Shown here one piece after another: positions 20,387 to 29,173 of a stretch of DNA of 64,000 nucleotides. The translations under genes were made by a program, and so were the position numbers. Numbering within the stretch: position 1 is the first letter of the stretch; every line of letters starts with the position of its first letter. The notes beneath the pieces were generated by a model, which was given only the letters and a program-made list of their open reading frames with translations, did no database searches and was not told the origin of the DNA. Source of the DNA: Planctomycetota bacterium (GTDB lineage: Bacteria; Planctomycetota; B15-G4); NCBI GenBank assembly GCA_029259715.1, contig JAJDEP010000005.1, positions 372,001-436,000 of the forward strand. Reading direction: 5' to 3'.

Positions 20387-20410
20387 CGGACGTCCGTCAG
20401 TAGGGGGCCT

Positions 20411-21148
20411 TTGGAGCACCCAGCACCGGCGCCGCGCTCGCCCGGGAAGGGGCGGGCGGTGCGAGGCATGTTTGCATCGATCGCCCCGCGCTATGACTTG
20501 CTCAACCGCCTGCTGTCGGCGGGGCAGGATCAACGTTGGCGCAAGGCGATGATCGCGAGCCTGCCCGCCATCGAGTCCGGTGAGCGCGTTCTCGATTTGT
20601 GCACGGGCACCGGCGACGTGGCCTTGTTGCTGGCCGAACGGCTGCAGGGCCACGGTGCTGTCCATGCGGCGGACTTTTGCGAGGCCATGGTGGCACGGGC
20701 GCCCGCCAAAGCGGCTCAGCGCTGCGTGTCGCCGGCTTTCCTTGTCGCCGATGCCATGCACCTCCCGTGGGGAGAGGCCAGTTATCGAGCCATCACCGTC
20801 GCCTTCGGCTTGCGCAACGTGGAAGACCCGGGCGTCGGCCTCGACGAGATGGGCCGGATCCTGAAACCGGGCGGACGACTCTTGATCCTCGAGTTCGGTC
20901 GGCCCCACAATCGGGTGTTCGGCGCGCTGTACCGGTTCTATTTCTTCCGGGTCCTGCCGCTGCTCGGACGTCTGCTGTCGGGGAGTGCCGTGGACGCCTA
21001 TCGCTATCTGCCGGAGTCGGTGTGGGCCTTCGATGGCCCCGAGGCGCTCGGTCTTCGCATGGCCAAGGCGGGCCTGGAATTGCAGCGGACGGACTCGTTC
21101 CTGCTGGGAGCGGTGCGCCTCTACGTGGCCGAGAAGCCGGGCTCGTGA
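20411..21148 (+). CDS. ubiE: Demethylmenaquinone/ubiquinone C-methyltransferase (MenG/UbiE)
   Basis: A 245-residue class I SAM methyltransferase of normal length. It methylates the quinone ring carbon in the last step of menaquinone (or in ubiquinone) synthesis. Signatures: MFASIAPRYDLLNRLLSAGQD near the N-terminus, VLDLCTGTGDVALLLAE (SAM motif I), VAFGLRNVEDP, ILKPGGRLLILEF, and AYRYLPESVWAF. The start is TTG 20411, preceded by a G-rich Shine-Dalgarno-like stretch; the next usable start (GTG near 20459) would still keep the domain. The 3' end overlaps the next gene by GTGA. Confidence 0.93.
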   Translation: MEHPAPAPRSPGKGRAVRGMFASIAPRYDLLNRLLSAGQDQRWRKAMIASLPAIESGERVLDLCTGTGDVALLLAERLQGHGAVHAADFCEAMVARAPAKAAQRCVSPAFLVADAMHLPWGEASYRAITVAFGLRNVEDPGVGLDEMGRILKPGGRLLILEFGRPHNRVFGALYRFYFFRVLPLLGRLLSGSAVDAYRYLPESVWAFDGPEALGLRMAKAGLELQRTDSFLLGAVRLYVAEKPGS

Positions 21149-21909
21149 CCCGAGCCAAGGGCCGGCGCGCACGCCGACCCCGTCGGTACGACTCACCCCT
21201 CGCTACGTACGTCGTGGAGAGCCGCCAGATCGGCCTGTCGCTGGCGCTCGTCGTCCCGCTGCTCCTGCTCTACGAAGTGACCATGGTCCTCGTGGATGCT
21301 CCGCTCCGGAACGGCGCCGAGGTCGTGGTTAGCGAGGCGCTCGGTCAGCTTCCCCTGCCGCTCATCGACGGGATGCGGCGTGCATTCCTGATCGCGATCG
21401 TCGGCGCCTGCCTGATCTGGAGTCGGCGCCAACCGCCAATGGTGGCCCGGGCTCATTGGGTGCTGCTTGAAGCGTTGGCTTTCGCCGTCGCACTCGGCCC
21501 TCTGGTGGGGTGGATGCTCGGCGGCGTCGGCCTCTCCGTGGACGCGCCCGTTACCGCAGCCGTTCCGGCACCCTGGCTGCCCTTCCTGCTCAGTGTCGGC
21601 GCCGGCCTGTGGGAGGAGATCGTCTTCCGACTGTTGATCCTGGGCGGCCTGGCCTACCTTGTCGGGCGCTGGACCCCCGTGACGCGGCCCGCGGCGTTGG
21701 GCATCGCCATCGTCATCTCGGCACTGATCTTCGCCGTGTATCACCATGTCGGTGCGATGGGCGAACCCTTCGAATCGGGCCGATTCGCGTACCGCACGGT
21801 GGCCGGTACAATCCTTGGCATCCTCTTCGCCTATCGCGGGTTGGCAGTGGTCGTCTATATGCACGTCTTCTACGACCTTCTCTGCGACCTGCGCGCGCTG
21901 TCGGGCTGA
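21145..21909 (+). CDS. CPBP-family intramembrane metalloprotease
   Basis: A 254-residue membrane protein from the GTG at 21145 that overlaps the ubiE stop. It has about six to seven hydrophobic segments and the CPBP (Abi/Rce1-like) motifs: WEEIVFR (EExxxR, about residues 156-161), FAVYHH (FxxxH) and YMHVFYDLLCD (HxxxD). These residues form the glutamate protease centre of Rce1-type enzymes, which cleave substrates inside the membrane. Its place between quinone genes suggests a membrane-lipid context, but the substrate is unknown. Confidence 0.88.
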   Translation: MTRAKGRRARRPRRYDSPLATYVVESRQIGLSLALVVPLLLLYEVTMVLVDAPLRNGAEVVVSEALGQLPLPLIDGMRRAFLIAIVGACLIWSRRQPPMVARAHWVLLEALAFAVALGPLVGWMLGGVGLSVDAPVTAAVPAPWLPFLLSVGAGLWEEIVFRLLILGGLAYLVGRWTPVTRPAALGIAIVISALIFAVYHHVGAMGEPFESGRFAYRTVAGTILGILFAYRGLAVVVYMHVFYDLLCDLRALSG

Positions 21910-21910
21910 C

Positions 21911-22522
21911 ATGACCCGCGCACTCGTCGCCATCACCGGTGCATCCGGCGCCCTCTACGGCGTGCAGCTCGTGCGACGGCTGCTCGACGGCGCCGTGCCC
22001 ACAGGTGTCGTGGTGTCCTCGGCGGCCCGCAAGGTGCTGGCCATCGAGCACGGCCTCACCGGCGACCCGGCTGAATACCTGATCGGCGCCGAAGGGCGCC
22101 GTCCGCACGTCTACGAGCCGGCTGACATCACCGCCGCACCGGCGAGCGGCAGTTCGGCGCCGGACACGATGATCATCGCGCCGTGCTCGATGGGGACGGT
22201 TGCCCGCATCGCCGCGGGCACGTCGGGCAATCTCATCGAACGGGCGGCGGACGTGATGCTGAAGGAGCGGAGACCGCTGGTCGTGATGCCGCGAGAGACG
22301 CCGTACTCGACGCTCCACCTGCGCAACCTGCTGGCCCTCTCGGAGCTGGGAGTGCGCGTGGTCCCGGCCTCGCCGGCGTTCTACTTCAACCCCGAGTCCA
22401 TCGACGACCTGGTGGAATTCGTAGTCGACCGGGCGTTGCAGAGCGCCGGTATCGACCTGCCCCTGCGGCATCCGTGGGTGCGGCCCGGCGAGCGGGTCCC
22501 GGATCGGGAGGCCCGGGAGTGA
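21911..22522 (+). CDS. ubiX: Flavin prenyltransferase UbiX
   Basis: A 203-residue flavoprotein of the UbiX/Pad1 family, normal length. It makes prenylated FMN, the cofactor of UbiD-type decarboxylases. Signatures: AITGASGALYGVQLVRRL at the N-terminus, APCSMGTVARIAAG, and LVVMPRETPYSTLHLRNLL. ATG 21911 follows the CPBP stop by one base. With ubiA and ubiE next to it, it probably serves decarboxylation of a prenylated aromatic acid. No ubiD gene lies in this window. Confidence 0.95.
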   Translation: MTRALVAITGASGALYGVQLVRRLLDGAVPTGVVVSSAARKVLAIEHGLTGDPAEYLIGAEGRRPHVYEPADITAAPASGSSAPDTMIIAPCSMGTVARIAAGTSGNLIERAADVMLKERRPLVVMPRETPYSTLHLRNLLALSELGVRVVPASPAFYFNPESIDDLVEFVVDRALQSAGIDLPLRHPWVRPGERVPDREARE

Positions 22523-23382
22523 GTGCGTCCGTCGCCATCCTGAAGGACATCAAACTCTCGCACTCCGTCTTCGCGCTGCCGTTTGCCTTCGTAGGCTTGC
22601 TGGTCGGCACGCGAGGTGCGCTGCCGTCGTTCCGCCTGGGCCTGCTGATCCTGCTCGCCATGGTGTTGGCGCGGTCGGCAGCCATGGCCTTCAACCGGCT
22701 CGCGGACGCACGCTTCGATTCGACCAACCCCCGCACCGCGGGTCGCGCGTTGCCTTCGGGACGCGTCGCACGGCGCGACATGGTCGTTTTCTGCACCGTT
22801 TGCGCCGCGGGTTTCGTCGTCACGGCGGGCCTGATCAACCCCCTCTGCCTGATGCTCTCGCCGGTCGTCCTGGCCGTGCTCTTCGGCTACTCCCTCGCCA
22901 AGCGCTTCACGCTGCTCGCCCACGGAGCCGTCGGCCTGGCCCTGGCGTTGTCGCCGCCGGCGGCCTATCTGGCCGCCCGAGGCACCGTCGCCGCCGACGT
23001 GATTCCGGTGCTCTGGCTGTCGCTGGCCGTCGCCTGCTGGGTGGCCGGATTCGACATCATCTACGCCTGCCAGGACGTCCAGCACGATCGGGCCGAGGGC
23101 TTGCACTCGATCCCGGCGGCCTTCGGCGTCTCGCGCGCCTTGATCATCGCGCGCAGCCTGCATGCCCTGATGCTCGTGGCCCTCGTGCAGACCCACGGGA
23201 GCGCCGGACTCGGTCGCTCAGCCTGGTACGGCATCGCCCTGGTGGGGATCCTGCTCGTGATCGAGCACTGGCTCGTCGTCGGCGGCGACCTGCGCCGGGT
23301 GAACGCGGCCTTCTTCACGGTCAACGGGGTGGTGAGCCTGCTCTTCGCGATCTTCGTCGGAGCCGACCTGCTGTGGCCATGA
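22519..23382 (+). CDS. ubiA: UbiA-family aromatic prenyltransferase (MqnP/UbiA-like)
   Basis: A 287-residue membrane prenyltransferase with about eight hydrophobic segments. It attaches a polyprenyl chain to an aromatic carboxylate. The two Asp-rich motifs are AFNRLADARFDSTNPRTAGR near residues 55-74 and YACQDVQHDRAEGLHSIP near 180-197. The GTG start overlaps the ubiX stop (GTGA), and the stop overlaps holA (ATGA). The ubiE-ubiX-ubiA grouping fits either ubiquinone or the futalosine menaquinone route (MqnP); the window has no mqnA-E or ubiG to decide. Confidence 0.92.
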   Translation: MSASVAILKDIKLSHSVFALPFAFVGLLVGTRGALPSFRLGLLILLAMVLARSAAMAFNRLADARFDSTNPRTAGRALPSGRVARRDMVVFCTVCAAGFVVTAGLINPLCLMLSPVVLAVLFGYSLAKRFTLLAHGAVGLALALSPPAAYLAARGTVAADVIPVLWLSLAVACWVAGFDIIYACQDVQHDRAEGLHSIPAAFGVSRALIIARSLHALMLVALVQTHGSAGLGRSAWYGIALVGILLVIEHWLVVGGDLRRVNAAFFTVNGVVSLLFAIFVGADLLWP

Positions 23383-24521
23383 AACGCGGGGGATTCCTGG
23401 AGGTCTTCGAGGCGGCGAGCAAGCGCCTGTCCGGGGAATCGCTCCCCCGATTGCTGGTGATCACCGGCGAGGAGCCTTTCCTCAAGGAACGACTGCTGAC
23501 GGGCTTGAGCGACGCGCAACCCGAGGCATTCGCGCGCCGTCCGGACGAGAATGAGAACGACGCCTTCCTGCGTCTGCTCGACAGTTGGACGACGTCGAGC
23601 CTGTTCGAGGCCGGCCGGGTGATCATCGCCCGGGAGGCGGAGACGATCCTCGGAAGCCAGGCCACCACCCGCAGCAAGCGGCTGGGTGCGCTGGCCGAGG
23701 TTCTGGAGAGTGGTTCGCCACCGAATCATCTCGTGTTGACGCTCGGGGGGCTCGATGGCCGCTCGAAACTGGCCCGGGGCCTGAAGGAGCAGGGTGGCCT
23801 GATCGCGCTGCCGGTGCTCCGTGACGCGCCACCACCGTGGCAGGACGACGGTGGCGACGCCGAGACGGAACTCGACCAGTGGCTGCGAGCCGAGGCGACG
23901 CGAGCGGGCTGGAAGCTCGATCGACGGGCCTGCCTCGCACTGACCCGACGCGTCGGAAACGAACCGGCGGCCCTGATCCGGAAGCTCGTTCAGCTCGCGG
24001 AGCTGAACGAGGGGGGCAAGACGATCACCGTCGAGCATGTGCGTGCGCACGTCCAGCACACGAGCGCGCGGCTGCTCTCGCTCTTCGAGGACGCGCTGCG
24101 CCGCCGCGATCTTGCGGGTTCGCTCAGTCTGCTCGAGCAGATGGCCGAGCGCGGCGTGTACGACCACAACCAACGCCTCGTCTCCGGGTCGGAGGCCGAC
24201 GACACGATCTTGCGGGGACTGCTCACGAACCTCGGGCGCATGGTCGATGCTCACGACCGGCTGGGGCCCGAGCTGGTGGCCTGTCTCAGGCGCCCTCCTT
24301 GGGAGCGCTCGTCGGCACAGACGGCCGCGCTGACGGAGATCCTGGGTGGGGGCGGCCGGCGCGTCTTCGTCGAGCGGGACTTGCGGGCTATCGGGTCGAT
24401 GCAGGCTCGCAGCGCCTTCCTGGTTGCGCTGGCGGCCCTGCGCGCCATCCGTTCGGGTCGCGGCCAGTCGATGCACGCGACCACGGTGCGGCTGACTCGC
24501 GCCCTCGAGACAGCGTCGTGA
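23379..24521 (+). CDS. holA: DNA polymerase III delta subunit
   Basis: A 380-residue AAA+-like clamp loader subunit, slightly longer than average. LLVITGEEPFLKERLL matches the HolA N-terminal core, and the C-terminal helical collar is visible (LFEDALRRRDLAGSLSLLEQM, FLVALAALRAIRSGRGQSM). As in other delta subunits, the Walker A is degenerate, so no ATP hydrolysis is expected. It opens the sliding clamp during loading. The ATG at 23379 overlaps the ubiA stop, an unusual coupling of quinone synthesis with replication. Confidence 0.85.
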   Translation: MKRGGFLEVFEAASKRLSGESLPRLLVITGEEPFLKERLLTGLSDAQPEAFARRPDENENDAFLRLLDSWTTSSLFEAGRVIIAREAETILGSQATTRSKRLGALAEVLESGSPPNHLVLTLGGLDGRSKLARGLKEQGGLIALPVLRDAPPPWQDDGGDAETELDQWLRAEATRAGWKLDRRACLALTRRVGNEPAALIRKLVQLAELNEGGKTITVEHVRAHVQHTSARLLSLFEDALRRRDLAGSLSLLEQMAERGVYDHNQRLVSGSEADDTILRGLLTNLGRMVDAHDRLGPELVACLRRPPWERSSAQTAALTEILGGGGRRVFVERDLRAIGSMQARSAFLVALAALRAIRSGRGQSMHATTVRLTRALETAS

Positions 24522-26272
24522 TCCGGCAGCTCCCCCAAGACGTCGTCGACCGCATCGCGGCCGGCGAGGTAGTCGAGCGTCCTGCCGCCGTCATCAAGGA
24601 GCTCGTGGAGAACGCTCTTGATGCCGGCGCGACCGCCATCCAGGTGGAGATCGAGGAGGGCGGGCTGCGGTTGATGCGCGTCGCCGACGACGGGTCCGGC
24701 ATCGCCGCCGAGGATCTGGCGCTGACCTTCGCGTCCCACGCGACGAGCAAGCTGACGGATGTCGGCGACCTCGAGCACATCGGCAGCTTCGGCTTCCGCG
24801 GCGAGGCCTTGAGCAGCGTCGGTGCGGTCTCCCGGTGTCGCCTGGTGACGGCCACAGCGGATGGCGACGGCGGGCGCCGCATCGATTGCGAGGCCGGCCG
24901 GATCGCCGGGCCGCATCCCGCAGCGTGCGCGCGGGGCACGGTGGTGGAGGTGCGGGACCTGTTCCACAACACGCCGGCCCGGCGGCGCTTCCTGCAGACA
25001 CCGAGGACGGAAGCGTCGCGGTGCCGTGAGGTCGTCGCGGCCATGGCGCTGGCCAATCCCGGCGTCCGCTTCTCCCTACGCATCGACGGTCGCAGCCGCT
25101 TCGACATCGGATCCGGCCTCGACCTCGGTCAGCGCATCGATGCGATCTACGGAAGCGAGCTGCGCGCCGACCTGGTCCCGGTCGAGGCGCAGGACGGGGT
25201 GGGGCGGGTGATGGGCTTCGTCTCCCTTCCGGCCGCCGCGCGGCCGCGGCCGCGCATGCAACTCGCGTATGTGAACGGACGCCTCGTCAAGGACCGGAGC
25301 GTGCCGGCGGCTGTGCGCTCCGCCTTCCGAGACTTCCTGCCGGGAGCGCTCCAGCCGGCGTTCCTGATCATGCTCAGCCTCGACCCCGCGCGGGTCGACG
25401 TCAACGTGCACCCCACGAAGGCGGAGGTCCGCTTCCGCGAGCGCGACGACGTCTTCCGTCTGATCCGGCGGGCCTGCCGACAGGCGCTCGTGGGCGCCGA
25501 CCTTGCACCTCGTGTGCCGTTACACGGTCGCGCGGTCGAGTCCCCGACGGACGCTCCCATCAGTGGGGGAGCCGCGTCGTTTGCCGTGGCCGAGTCACTG
25601 TTCCGGCGCAACGCCCCCTCAGCAAACATCCCCAAGAGTGCGCCTGTCTCCGCATCTTCCCGAGCGGAGCCGGCGACCGTTGTCTCGGCGCCGGCACCAC
25701 GCGTGGCACAGCACTTCCTGCAGATCTTCGACACCTACCTGGTCCACGACGGTCCGGACGGTCTGGTCATCGTCGATCAGCACGCCTTGCACGAACGCAT
25801 CCTGTATTCACGCCTACGGGACCAATGGGAAGGCGGCCGCATCGAGAAACAGCGGCTGCTCGTCCCGGAGCTCGTGCGCCTCGACCCGGAGGACCTCGAT
25901 CGCGCCCTGGCGATGGCGGACGACCTCTCGGCCCTGGGCCTCGAAGTGGCGGCCTTCGGCGATGACCGGGTCGCCGTGCAGGCGGTGCCGGCCGTGCTGC
26001 GCGGCGAGCGCCTCGATCACCTGCTGCGCGACATGATCCATCCACCCGACGTGGCCATCGGCGCGCCGCACAGTCTCGAGCGGCGGCTGTTCACCATGGC
26101 CTGCCACTCCGCCGTAAAGGCCGGCGACCCCCTCGACGAGTCAGAGGCGGGGGAGTTGCTCAAGCAGGGGCTCGGGCTGGAGCACGACGCCACCTGTCCC
26201 CATGGACGGCCGACGCGAGTCGTAGTGGGTCGCGCAGAGCTCGAGCGGCTCTTCAAGCGGACGGGCTTCTAG
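24518..26272 (+). CDS. mutL: DNA mismatch repair protein MutL
   Basis: A 584-residue GHKL ATPase, normal length. N-terminal motifs: DRIAAGEVVERPAAVIKELVENALDAGA, DDGSGI, FASHATSKL, GFRGEALSSVGAV, and NVHPTKAEVRF at about residue 295. The C-terminal dimerisation domain carries DQHALHER at residues 420-427, ACHSAVKAGDPL, CPHGRPT and FKRTGF. The endonuclease motif DQHA(x)2E(x)4E is incomplete: the last Glu is Ser431. The GTG start overlaps the holA stop. mutS is not in the window. The 3' end overlaps the convergent gene by four bases. Confidence 0.97.
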   Translation: MIRQLPQDVVDRIAAGEVVERPAAVIKELVENALDAGATAIQVEIEEGGLRLMRVADDGSGIAAEDLALTFASHATSKLTDVGDLEHIGSFGFRGEALSSVGAVSRCRLVTATADGDGGRRIDCEAGRIAGPHPAACARGTVVEVRDLFHNTPARRRFLQTPRTEASRCREVVAAMALANPGVRFSLRIDGRSRFDIGSGLDLGQRIDAIYGSELRADLVPVEAQDGVGRVMGFVSLPAAARPRPRMQLAYVNGRLVKDRSVPAAVRSAFRDFLPGALQPAFLIMLSLDPARVDVNVHPTKAEVRFRERDDVFRLIRRACRQALVGADLAPRVPLHGRAVESPTDAPISGGAASFAVAESLFRRNAPSANIPKSAPVSASSRAEPATVVSAPAPRVAQHFLQIFDTYLVHDGPDGLVIVDQHALHERILYSRLRDQWEGGRIEKQRLLVPELVRLDPEDLDRALAMADDLSALGLEVAAFGDDRVAVQAVPAVLRGERLDHLLRDMIHPPDVAIGAPHSLERRLFTMACHSAVKAGDPLDESEAGELLKQGLGLEHDATCPHGRPTRVVVGRAELERLFKRTGF

Positions 26273-27189
26273 GACTCCTTCGCCGGCGGCGAGAACACAG
26301 CAGGGTCGACCGTGACGTCGAGGTCGAAATCCAGCTGGTCGTCGTCGTCGAAGCTCACCCCGAGCCGGATCGCCTCGGCAGTGTTGTTCCCGGCGAAGAC
26401 GCGGACGTTCGCGGGGACCAGCAAGCCTGACGGTGTGCGCTCGTGATAGTCGAAGTGCAGCTCGAGAGGGGCGACGGCGCCCCGACCGCGCGGTTGCACG
26501 GAGAGGCTCCAGAGCTTGCCGGTCTCATCATCGAGCGCGAGCACCAGCAGCAGCATCGGTGGCGGGTCGTCCGGCGTCGGCGGCGGCGCATCAGCGGCCG
26601 GGGGGTAGAGGTCGTCGATGGCCTCGGCGCTGACGTAGCGCACTGCGTGACCGTTGCCTTCGATGTCGAGGTGCACTCCCCGCCGACCGAGGCGAATGCG
26701 TTCGAGCCGGGGGAGCAGCGCATCGAGCACCACCGAGTCCATCAGCATGCGGGTCAACCGCCGCTGCTCTTCGAGCAGGTCGATGTCGACGCCGAAGCGC
26801 TCCGTGTCGTCGGAGTAGATCACGACTTCACCGGTGGCGTCGTTCCGGAACCACGCGGTCTCGCCGTCGTGGCCGATGGTGTGGCGGCTGCCGGTGACCG
26901 ACTCCGTGTGGCGAGTGACGATGCGCTCCGGGTCCCGCGTGTACCAGCGCTCGACCGCCACGGACCCGGTGGCGTCGGGCGTCCGGATGGTGCCGAAGAA
27001 TGAGCCATGCAGGCTCCGCGGCGGCCGTTCCCAGCGCTCGCGCGACTGATACCGTGCAGCCTTCTCGAGCAAGGCGAGAGCGTCCCGCTGGCCCTTCGAA
27101 GCGTCGTCATCGGCGACGGGGGTAGCCATCGGCAAGGCCGAGAGCAGGGCGAGGGCGAGGGCAAAGGCTTGTCGGCGCGAAATCATCAT
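26269..27189 (-). CDS. Exported protein of unknown function
   Basis: A protein of about 306 residues (ATG 27189, or 27186). The N-terminus has a twin arginine ahead of a hydrophobic stretch (MMISRRQAFALALALL), resembling a Tat or Sec signal, with cleavage near residue 26. The mature part starts with a helical segment (QRDALALLEKAARYQSRERW), then beta-rich stretches (WYTRDPERIVTRHTESV, GETAWFRND) and an acidic end with DDDDQLDFDLDV. The layout resembles outer-membrane-lipoprotein-sorting (LolA/DUF-type) folds that read out a soluble substrate, but no motif confirms that. Convergent with mutL. Confidence 0.7.
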   Translation of the reverse strand: MMISRRQAFALALALLSALPMATPVADDDASKGQRDALALLEKAARYQSRERWERPPRSLHGSFFGTIRTPDATGSVAVERWYTRDPERIVTRHTESVTGSRHTIGHDGETAWFRNDATGEVVIYSDDTERFGVDIDLLEEQRRLTRMLMDSVVLDALLPRLERIRLGRRGVHLDIEGNGHAVRYVSAEAIDDLYPPAADAPPPTPDDPPPMLLLVLALDDETGKLWSLSVQPRGRGAVAPLELHFDYHERTPSGLLVPANVRVFAGNNTAEAIRLGVSFDDDDQLDFDLDVTVDPAVFSPPAKES

Positions 27190-27254
27190 TGGACCCGTTC
27201 TAGAATGGGGGCGGCTCCATCGCAACTGAAGGCATCGTCAGGGAGTCGCAGGGG

Positions 27255-28898
27255 GTGGGGATCGGCGTGAAACTCGGCCTGGCGGCGTGTCTGTTGCTGT
27301 TTGCACTGCTGCCCTTCGCGCATGTCCGTGCCTTTCCCCATGTCCATGACGATCACGACTTCCGTGGTGTGGGAAGTCTGGTGACCGACGGGGAGGTGGG
27401 CCTGCCTCTTCTATGGCGGGCGGATGTCTTCGGCACTCCGGCCCAGCCCCATGGGCAGAGCGGCTACTGGCGACCGCTGCTTTTGCTCTCCTTCCGACTC
27501 GAGCACATGCTCACCGGAGGAGACTCGGCGGCCTTCGCCCAACTCGGTCACGTCGTGACCATCGTCCTGCATGCCGGCGCGACGCTGGCCCTGTGGTGGC
27601 TGCTCACCGCGCTGGGCCTCACGGCCGGCGCAGCCTTCGTCGCCGCGACGCTCTTCGCTGTGCATCCCATCCACGCTGAGCCGGTGGCCTGGCTGTCCGG
27701 ACGCACCGACGTGATCCCGATCCTGGCCGCGTGGACGGCCACGGCCCTGATGGTGGCGCGGGACGACATCGGCAGCCGCTGGGTCGCCTGCGCTCTGCTG
27801 CTTGCCGCCCTGCTGTGCAAGGAATCCGCAGTGATGCCGGTGGTCATGGCCCCATTGCTGGTCCGCCTCGTTGGGCGGAGCTGGCGTACTGCACTCCTGG
27901 CGCCGCTCGCGGCACTCGCCGCCTATGGGGTGCTGCGCACCGTTTTCTTCGAGGGCGGGGTGGCCGCCGACGCCTATCTCGGTCCGCAGGCAGCGAGCGA
28001 GCGCTGGCTCACCTGGCTCTCCATCTTGCCCGACCTCTTCCGCCTGACGTGGTGGGCCGGGCCGCCGGCCACGATCCGGCCCGTGGCCGTCGCTACGTCG
28101 ATGGCGGCGCCCGGTGTGGCCGCCGGCTGCGCGGCTCTCCTCCTGGCGTGCGGAGGCGCGGCGTGGGCCTGGTGGCAGCGCCGCCCGGTGCCCTTGCTGA
28201 CCTTCGCCTTATGGGCGGGCACGATGCTGCTGCTGGCGCCTTGGGTGCGCGTGCCGTTGGGTTACGCAGAAGTGGCCGCGCCCTTGTACGAGCGGCACCT
28301 GTACGGCGCGGCCGCCGCGCCGGCCGTGCTCGTGGCGCTGCTGCTCGGCCGCTGGATCGGCAGTCCCGGGCGGGCGCTCGTGGTCGGCCTGGTGGGCGCG
28401 GCGCTGCTCGCTCCGCAGCTCCGCGAGCGGACCCGCGTCTGGTCCTCCGACGAAGCCTTCGCCCGGGCAGCGCTCGAGCAGGTCCCCGCCTCGCCGACTT
28501 TCCTCAATCACCTCGGGTGGTCGTTGATGCTCGAGGCCACGGAGCAGGAACGGGTCGTCGATGAAGACAGGGCGCAGGCGGCCCTCACGGCCTTCGAGAG
28601 TGCCCTTGTCCGCTCGCCCGATCACTTCCATGCGTCCCTGAACCGCTTCATCCTGCTGGCCGTGTGGCCTCGGGAAGGCGAGGCGTCAGCCGCGGAGGCC
28701 GACCTGCTCGAGCGCCACGGCGACCAGGCGGCGGCGCTGCACAACGCGGCGCTCTGGCACGTCCGCTCGGGACGGCTGAAGCGGGCCGTCGAACTGATGA
28801 CGCGGGAGCTCGCGACGGGTGCAGCGTTCCCGGGGACGGAACAGGCCTTGCAGGCACTGCAAGAATCCATCCGGCTCGGGACGCCGGCGGGGGGGTGA
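27255..28898 (+). CDS. TMTC/GT-C-like polytopic membrane protein with C-terminal TPR-like region
   Basis: A 547-residue membrane protein with a signal-like first helix and about ten hydrophobic segments. The pattern YWRPLLLLSFRLEH, HPIHAEPVAWLSGRTDV and LLCKESAVMPVVM matches the bacterial relatives of TMTC (transmembrane-TPR, GT-C fold) proteins, some of which are O-mannosyltransferases. The C-terminal 120 residues (ALTAFESALVRSPDHFHASLNRFIL onward) are TPR-like. Start GTG 27255, or GTG 27267 which has the better spacing to the upstream G-rich stretch. Enzyme activity is inferred, not shown; the GT-C acceptor acidic motif is not certain. Confidence 0.75.
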   Translation: MGIGVKLGLAACLLLFALLPFAHVRAFPHVHDDHDFRGVGSLVTDGEVGLPLLWRADVFGTPAQPHGQSGYWRPLLLLSFRLEHMLTGGDSAAFAQLGHVVTIVLHAGATLALWWLLTALGLTAGAAFVAATLFAVHPIHAEPVAWLSGRTDVIPILAAWTATALMVARDDIGSRWVACALLLAALLCKESAVMPVVMAPLLVRLVGRSWRTALLAPLAALAAYGVLRTVFFEGGVAADAYLGPQAASERWLTWLSILPDLFRLTWWAGPPATIRPVAVATSMAAPGVAAGCAALLLACGGAAWAWWQRRPVPLLTFALWAGTMLLLAPWVRVPLGYAEVAAPLYERHLYGAAAAPAVLVALLLGRWIGSPGRALVVGLVGAALLAPQLRERTRVWSSDEAFARAALEQVPASPTFLNHLGWSLMLEATEQERVVDEDRAQAALTAFESALVRSPDHFHASLNRFILLAVWPREGEASAAEADLLERHGDQAAALHNAALWHVRSGRLKRAVELMTRELATGAAFPGTEQALQALQESIRLGTPAGG

Positions 28899-28996
28899 CG
28901 CGCAGGGCACGGAGTGACCGCAACCCCAGCGGCATCGTCCACGCTTCCGCGACGGGGCCCGGCTCCCGGGGCGTCGCGAGGGGACGTATGCAACTG

Positions 28997-29083
28997 TGGT
29001 GCCGAAGGGGGGACTTGAACCCCCACCCGGTTAACCCGGACTAGACCCTGAATCTAGCGCGTCTGCCATTCCGCCACTTCGGC
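28997..29083 (-). tRNA. tRNA-Leu(CAG)
   Basis: Read on the minus strand, the seven-base acceptor arms GCCGAAG and CTTCGGC pair perfectly. The anticodon stem-loop CTAGA-TTCAGGG-TCTAG gives anticodon CAG, followed by a long variable arm (class II tRNA), and the T arm GGGGG/CCCCC with loop TTCAAGT. The CCA end is encoded. Total 87 bases, typical for tRNA-Leu. It reads CUG, the most frequent Leu codon in this GC-rich DNA. Confidence 0.96.
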
Positions 29084-29173
29084 AAGTAGCGGACGGATGT
29101 TAGGCACGTTGCCAGCAGGACGCAAGGCCTGCTGAAGCGCGACATCCGGGGCTCCAGTGAGGATGATGGGGCC

